Below, one piece after another: positions 13,199 to 14,816 of a stretch of 14,816 nt of DNA. A model generated the notes under the pieces. That model was given only the letters and a program-made list of their open reading frames with translations. It was not told where the DNA came from and did no database searches. Made by a program: the position numbers and the translations under genes. The DNA comes from Candidatus Hydrogenedentota bacterium. Its GTDB lineage: Bacteria; UBA8481; J006. The number at the start of each line of letters is the position of its first letter. The stretch's first letter is position 1. The stretch is from contig RFFU01000020.1 of NCBI GenBank assembly GCA_003697085.1, positions 1-14,816 on the forward strand. Reading direction: 5' to 3'.

Positions 13199-13249
13199 AA
13201 AGACAACAAGGATGAATACAAGGAAACGAAAACGTCTTGTTGCGTCTTT
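13199..13249 (+). promoter_or_regulatory. Stem-loop in the amtB leader
   Basis: AAAGA-CAACAAG (13199-13210) pairs with CTTGTTG (13236-13242) and TCTTT (13245-13249), a 12-bp stem interrupted by a two-base bulge around an A-rich 25-base loop. It ends 84 bases before the amtB ATG. A role in leader folding or transcript processing is inference. Confidence 0.4.
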
Positions 13250-13333
13250 CCGCCGAATGAGGGAAAACCGAAGACCGGTGAGGAGTCCGATCTCAATCTC
13301 TCTCAGGAATCCGAGGAAAGGAGTTAAACAACG

Positions 13334-14701
13334 ATGCTTTTCTGGAAACATGATTCGCCGTCACGAGGTTTTGCAAATGGCTTCGTAAAAAACCGGTACT
13401 TTCTTCTTTGCGCCCTCCTCTTTTTGCCTTCTGTTCCTTCTCGAGCAGGAGAGGTCTCCGGCGTCACCGCCACTCAGGCCCTCTTTACGGCCAACAACAT
13501 CTGGATGATGGTCTCGACAGGGCTTGTCTTTATTATGCATCTGGGCTTTGCCACCGTGGAAACGGGTTTCACGCGAAGCAAGAACACGGTCAATATTCTC
13601 TTCAAGAACAGCATCATTCCCTGCATCGGTTTACTGACGTACGCGATTATCGGCTTCAACCTTATGTATCCGGGAAGCCAGTTCGCCGGAAAGTGGTTCG
13701 GTTTCTCCGGTTTCGGCCTCTCCCTCCCCGCCAACGGTTTGACTCCTGATTACGCCGCCGGCGGTTACACCTACTGGACCGATTTCCTCTTCCAGGCGAT
13801 GTTTGCGGCGACGGCCGCCACCATTGTGTCGGGAGCCGTCGCGGAACGCATCAAGCTCCTTCCCTTCCTCGTCTTTGCGACGATCTTCGTTGGATTTTGT
13901 TATCCGATCACGGGAATGTGGAAATGGGGCGGAGGAGCCTTGGACGCGGCGGGATTTCACGATTTCGCCGGAAGCACCCTGGTTCATTCCGTCGGAGGCT
14001 GGGCCGCGCTCGTCGGCGCCGTCATTCTCGGTCCGCGCCTCGGGAAATACAATGGGGACGTCAAACCGATTCCCGGACACAATATGCCCTTGGCCACGAT
14101 CGGCGTCTTTCTCCTCTGGTTGGGCTGGTTCGGATTCAACGGCGGAAGCGTCCTCAGCGCCGATCCGGCGAAGACCTCACTCGTTTTGGTGACAACGTCG
14201 CTTGCGGGAGCCGCCGGAGCCGTGGGAGCGGGAATCACGGCGGCCGCCGTTCTGAAGAGCCCGGACCTTTCGATGGTCCTCAACGGTATCCTGGCCGGAT
14301 TGGTCGGCATCACCGCCGGAGCCGATCTCATGTCACCCAATGAAGCCATGATCATCGGACTTCTGGCGGGAGCCATCGTCGTCTTTTCCGTCCTCTTCTT
14401 CGACAAGATCAAGGTGGACGATCCCGTCGGTGCCATCTCCGTCCATCTCGTTTGCGGCATCTGGGGAACGCTGGCTGTCGGACTCTTCGGCGAAAAGGCC
14501 GGGATTGCTCAACTGATCGCCCAAATCAAGGGGATCCTCGCCGTGGGCCTCTTTACCTCCCTTGCGGCAACCGCACTCTTCTTGCTCATCCGCAAAACCC
14601 TCGGATTGCGCGTCAGCCGTGAAGAGGAAATCCTGGGACTCGATATCGGCGAGCATGCCATGGAAGCGTATCCCGATTTCGAATCCTTCCTGACGAAATA
14701 A
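13334..14701 (+). CDS. amtB: Ammonium transporter (Amt family)
   Basis: 455 residues. A trimeric inner-membrane channel for ammonium, regulated by PII binding. An N-terminal signal peptide (about 20-38) precedes the helices, as in many bacterial Amt precursors. Pore residues are all present: the twin histidines His218 ([12 protein letters not shown]) and His371 ([13 protein letters not shown]), the structural Asp210, the gating Phe157 (FQAMFAAT) and the WFGFNGGS segment with Phe268. The first-helix motif is [14 protein letters not shown] rather than the E. coli-like FYGG form, closer to the Amt subset with a Glu at this point. HLVCG replaces the common HGVCG. The C-terminal tail (about 427-455) is acidic with [20 protein letters not shown], matching the conserved PII-interacting tail. 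The ATG has AAAGGAG upstream. It is followed after 19 bases by a PII gene. Confidence 0.96.
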   Translation: MLFWKHDSPSRGFANGFVKNRYFLLCALLFLPSVPSRAGEVSGVTATQALFTANNIWMMVSTGLVFIMHLGFATVETGFTRSKNTVNILFKNSIIPCIGLLTYAIIGFNLMYPGSQFAGKWFGFSGFGLSLPANGLTPDYAAGGYTYWTDFLFQAMFAATAATIVSGAVAERIKLLPFLVFATIFVGFCYPITGMWKWGGGALDAAGFHDFAGSTLVHSVGGWAALVGAVILGPRLGKYNGDVKPIPGHNMPLATIGVFLLWLGWFGFNGGSVLSADPAKTSLVLVTTSLAGAAGAVGAGITAAAVLKSPDLSMVLNGILAGLVGITAGADLMSPNEAMIIGLLAGAIVVFSVLFFDKIKVDDPVGAISVHLVCGIWGTLAVGLFGEKAGIAQLIAQIKGILAVGLFTSLAATALFLLIRKTLGLRVSREEEILGLDIGEHAMEAYPDFESFLTK

Positions 14702-14720
14702 CGGAAAGGAGAAGGAAAAG

Positions 14721-14816
14721 ATGAAACTCGTCATTGCTGTTATCAAACCCGAGAAACTGCCGGACGTGAAAGCGGCGCTCTTCGAGGCCGAAATTCACAA
14801 GATGACCGTCTCCAAT
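14721..14816 (+). CDS. glnK: PII nitrogen-regulatory protein, N-terminus only
   Basis: 32 codons are inside the window; the gene leaves at the right edge. [19 protein letters not shown] and then KMTVSN match the first strand, helix and second strand of PII proteins (MK-x-x-x-A-x-IKP-x-KL...G-MTVS). PII trimers sense 2-oxoglutarate and ATP/ADP and block Amt channels. The uridylylated T-loop is beyond the edge and cannot be checked. AAAGGAG precedes the ATG, and the gene sits 19 bases after amtB, the arrangement that makes GlnK more likely than GlnB; the symbol is chosen on that basis. The order amtB then PII is the reverse of the E. coli glnK-amtB order. Confidence 0.88.
   Translation, partial: MKLVIAVIKPEKLPDVKAALFEAEIHKMTVSN

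Larger units (their letters stand above)
12823..13333. other. 511-base intergenic/leader region before amtB
   Basis: No protein-coding signal that I trust. Two possible RNA structures are listed separately (12890-12948 and 13199-13249). I looked for a sigma-54 -24/-12 pair, expected for many nitrogen-regulated amtB genes, and did not find a good one. A TTGACC at 13059-13064 has no convincing -10 partner. Confidence 0.6.

Overview
The window looks like core chromosome of a diderm (Gram-negative) bacterium with moderately high GC. It carries an LptE-type LPS-assembly lipoprotein, YajC, a DksA-family regulator, a SpoIID-domain protein, a DUF342/FapA-type protein and a bifunctional-nuclease (BFN) protein. 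That mix recurs in deltaproteobacterial, Nitrospirota-like and related candidate lineages. I cannot assign a phylum from the sequence alone. I see no phage, transposase, CRISPR array, rRNA or tRNA gene.

Layout. (1) Positions 1-4529, minus strand: a tightly packed run reading dksA-like, spoIID-like, queA, tgt, yajC, then the 5' end of a WecA/MraY-type sugar-phosphate transferase that leaves the window. Three of the junctions overlap by 4-7 bases. queA and tgt are the two committed queuosine steps in tRNA modification. (2) Positions 4530-4795: a divergent control region with a 10-bp dyad, followed by rpsT (S20) on the plus strand. (3) Positions 5036-5784: a gene-free stretch densely packed with short hairpins of dispersed-repeat type and a 9-bp periodic tract. 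(4) Positions 5785-7349, minus strand: lptE and holA, overlapping by 4 bases, with holA apparently starting at CTG. (5) Positions 7350-7838: a divergent promoter region with one more copy of the dispersed hairpin. (6) Positions 7839-12027, plus strand: an overlapping run of a phosphohexomutase, a FapA-like protein, a BFN-domain protein and an inositol-monophosphatase-family enzyme. (7) Positions 12346-12822: a four-helix His-bearing membrane protein with its own promoter. (8) Positions 13334-14816: amtB followed by the start of a PII gene, a nitrogen-sensing pair, preceded by a 511-base structured leader/intergenic region.

Most genes are recognisable housekeeping or envelope functions. I found no clear undescribed multigene system. 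The features most worth a second look are the hairpin mosaic at 5155-5605, the repeated XTGA start/stop overlaps (including a CTG start for holA), the dyad in front of dksA/rpsT, the acidic tandem-repeat extension of QueA, the lysine-rich tail on the DksA-like protein, the His-motif membrane protein, and the predicted RNA structures upstream of amtB. Starts, promoters and structures were read by eye and not computed.
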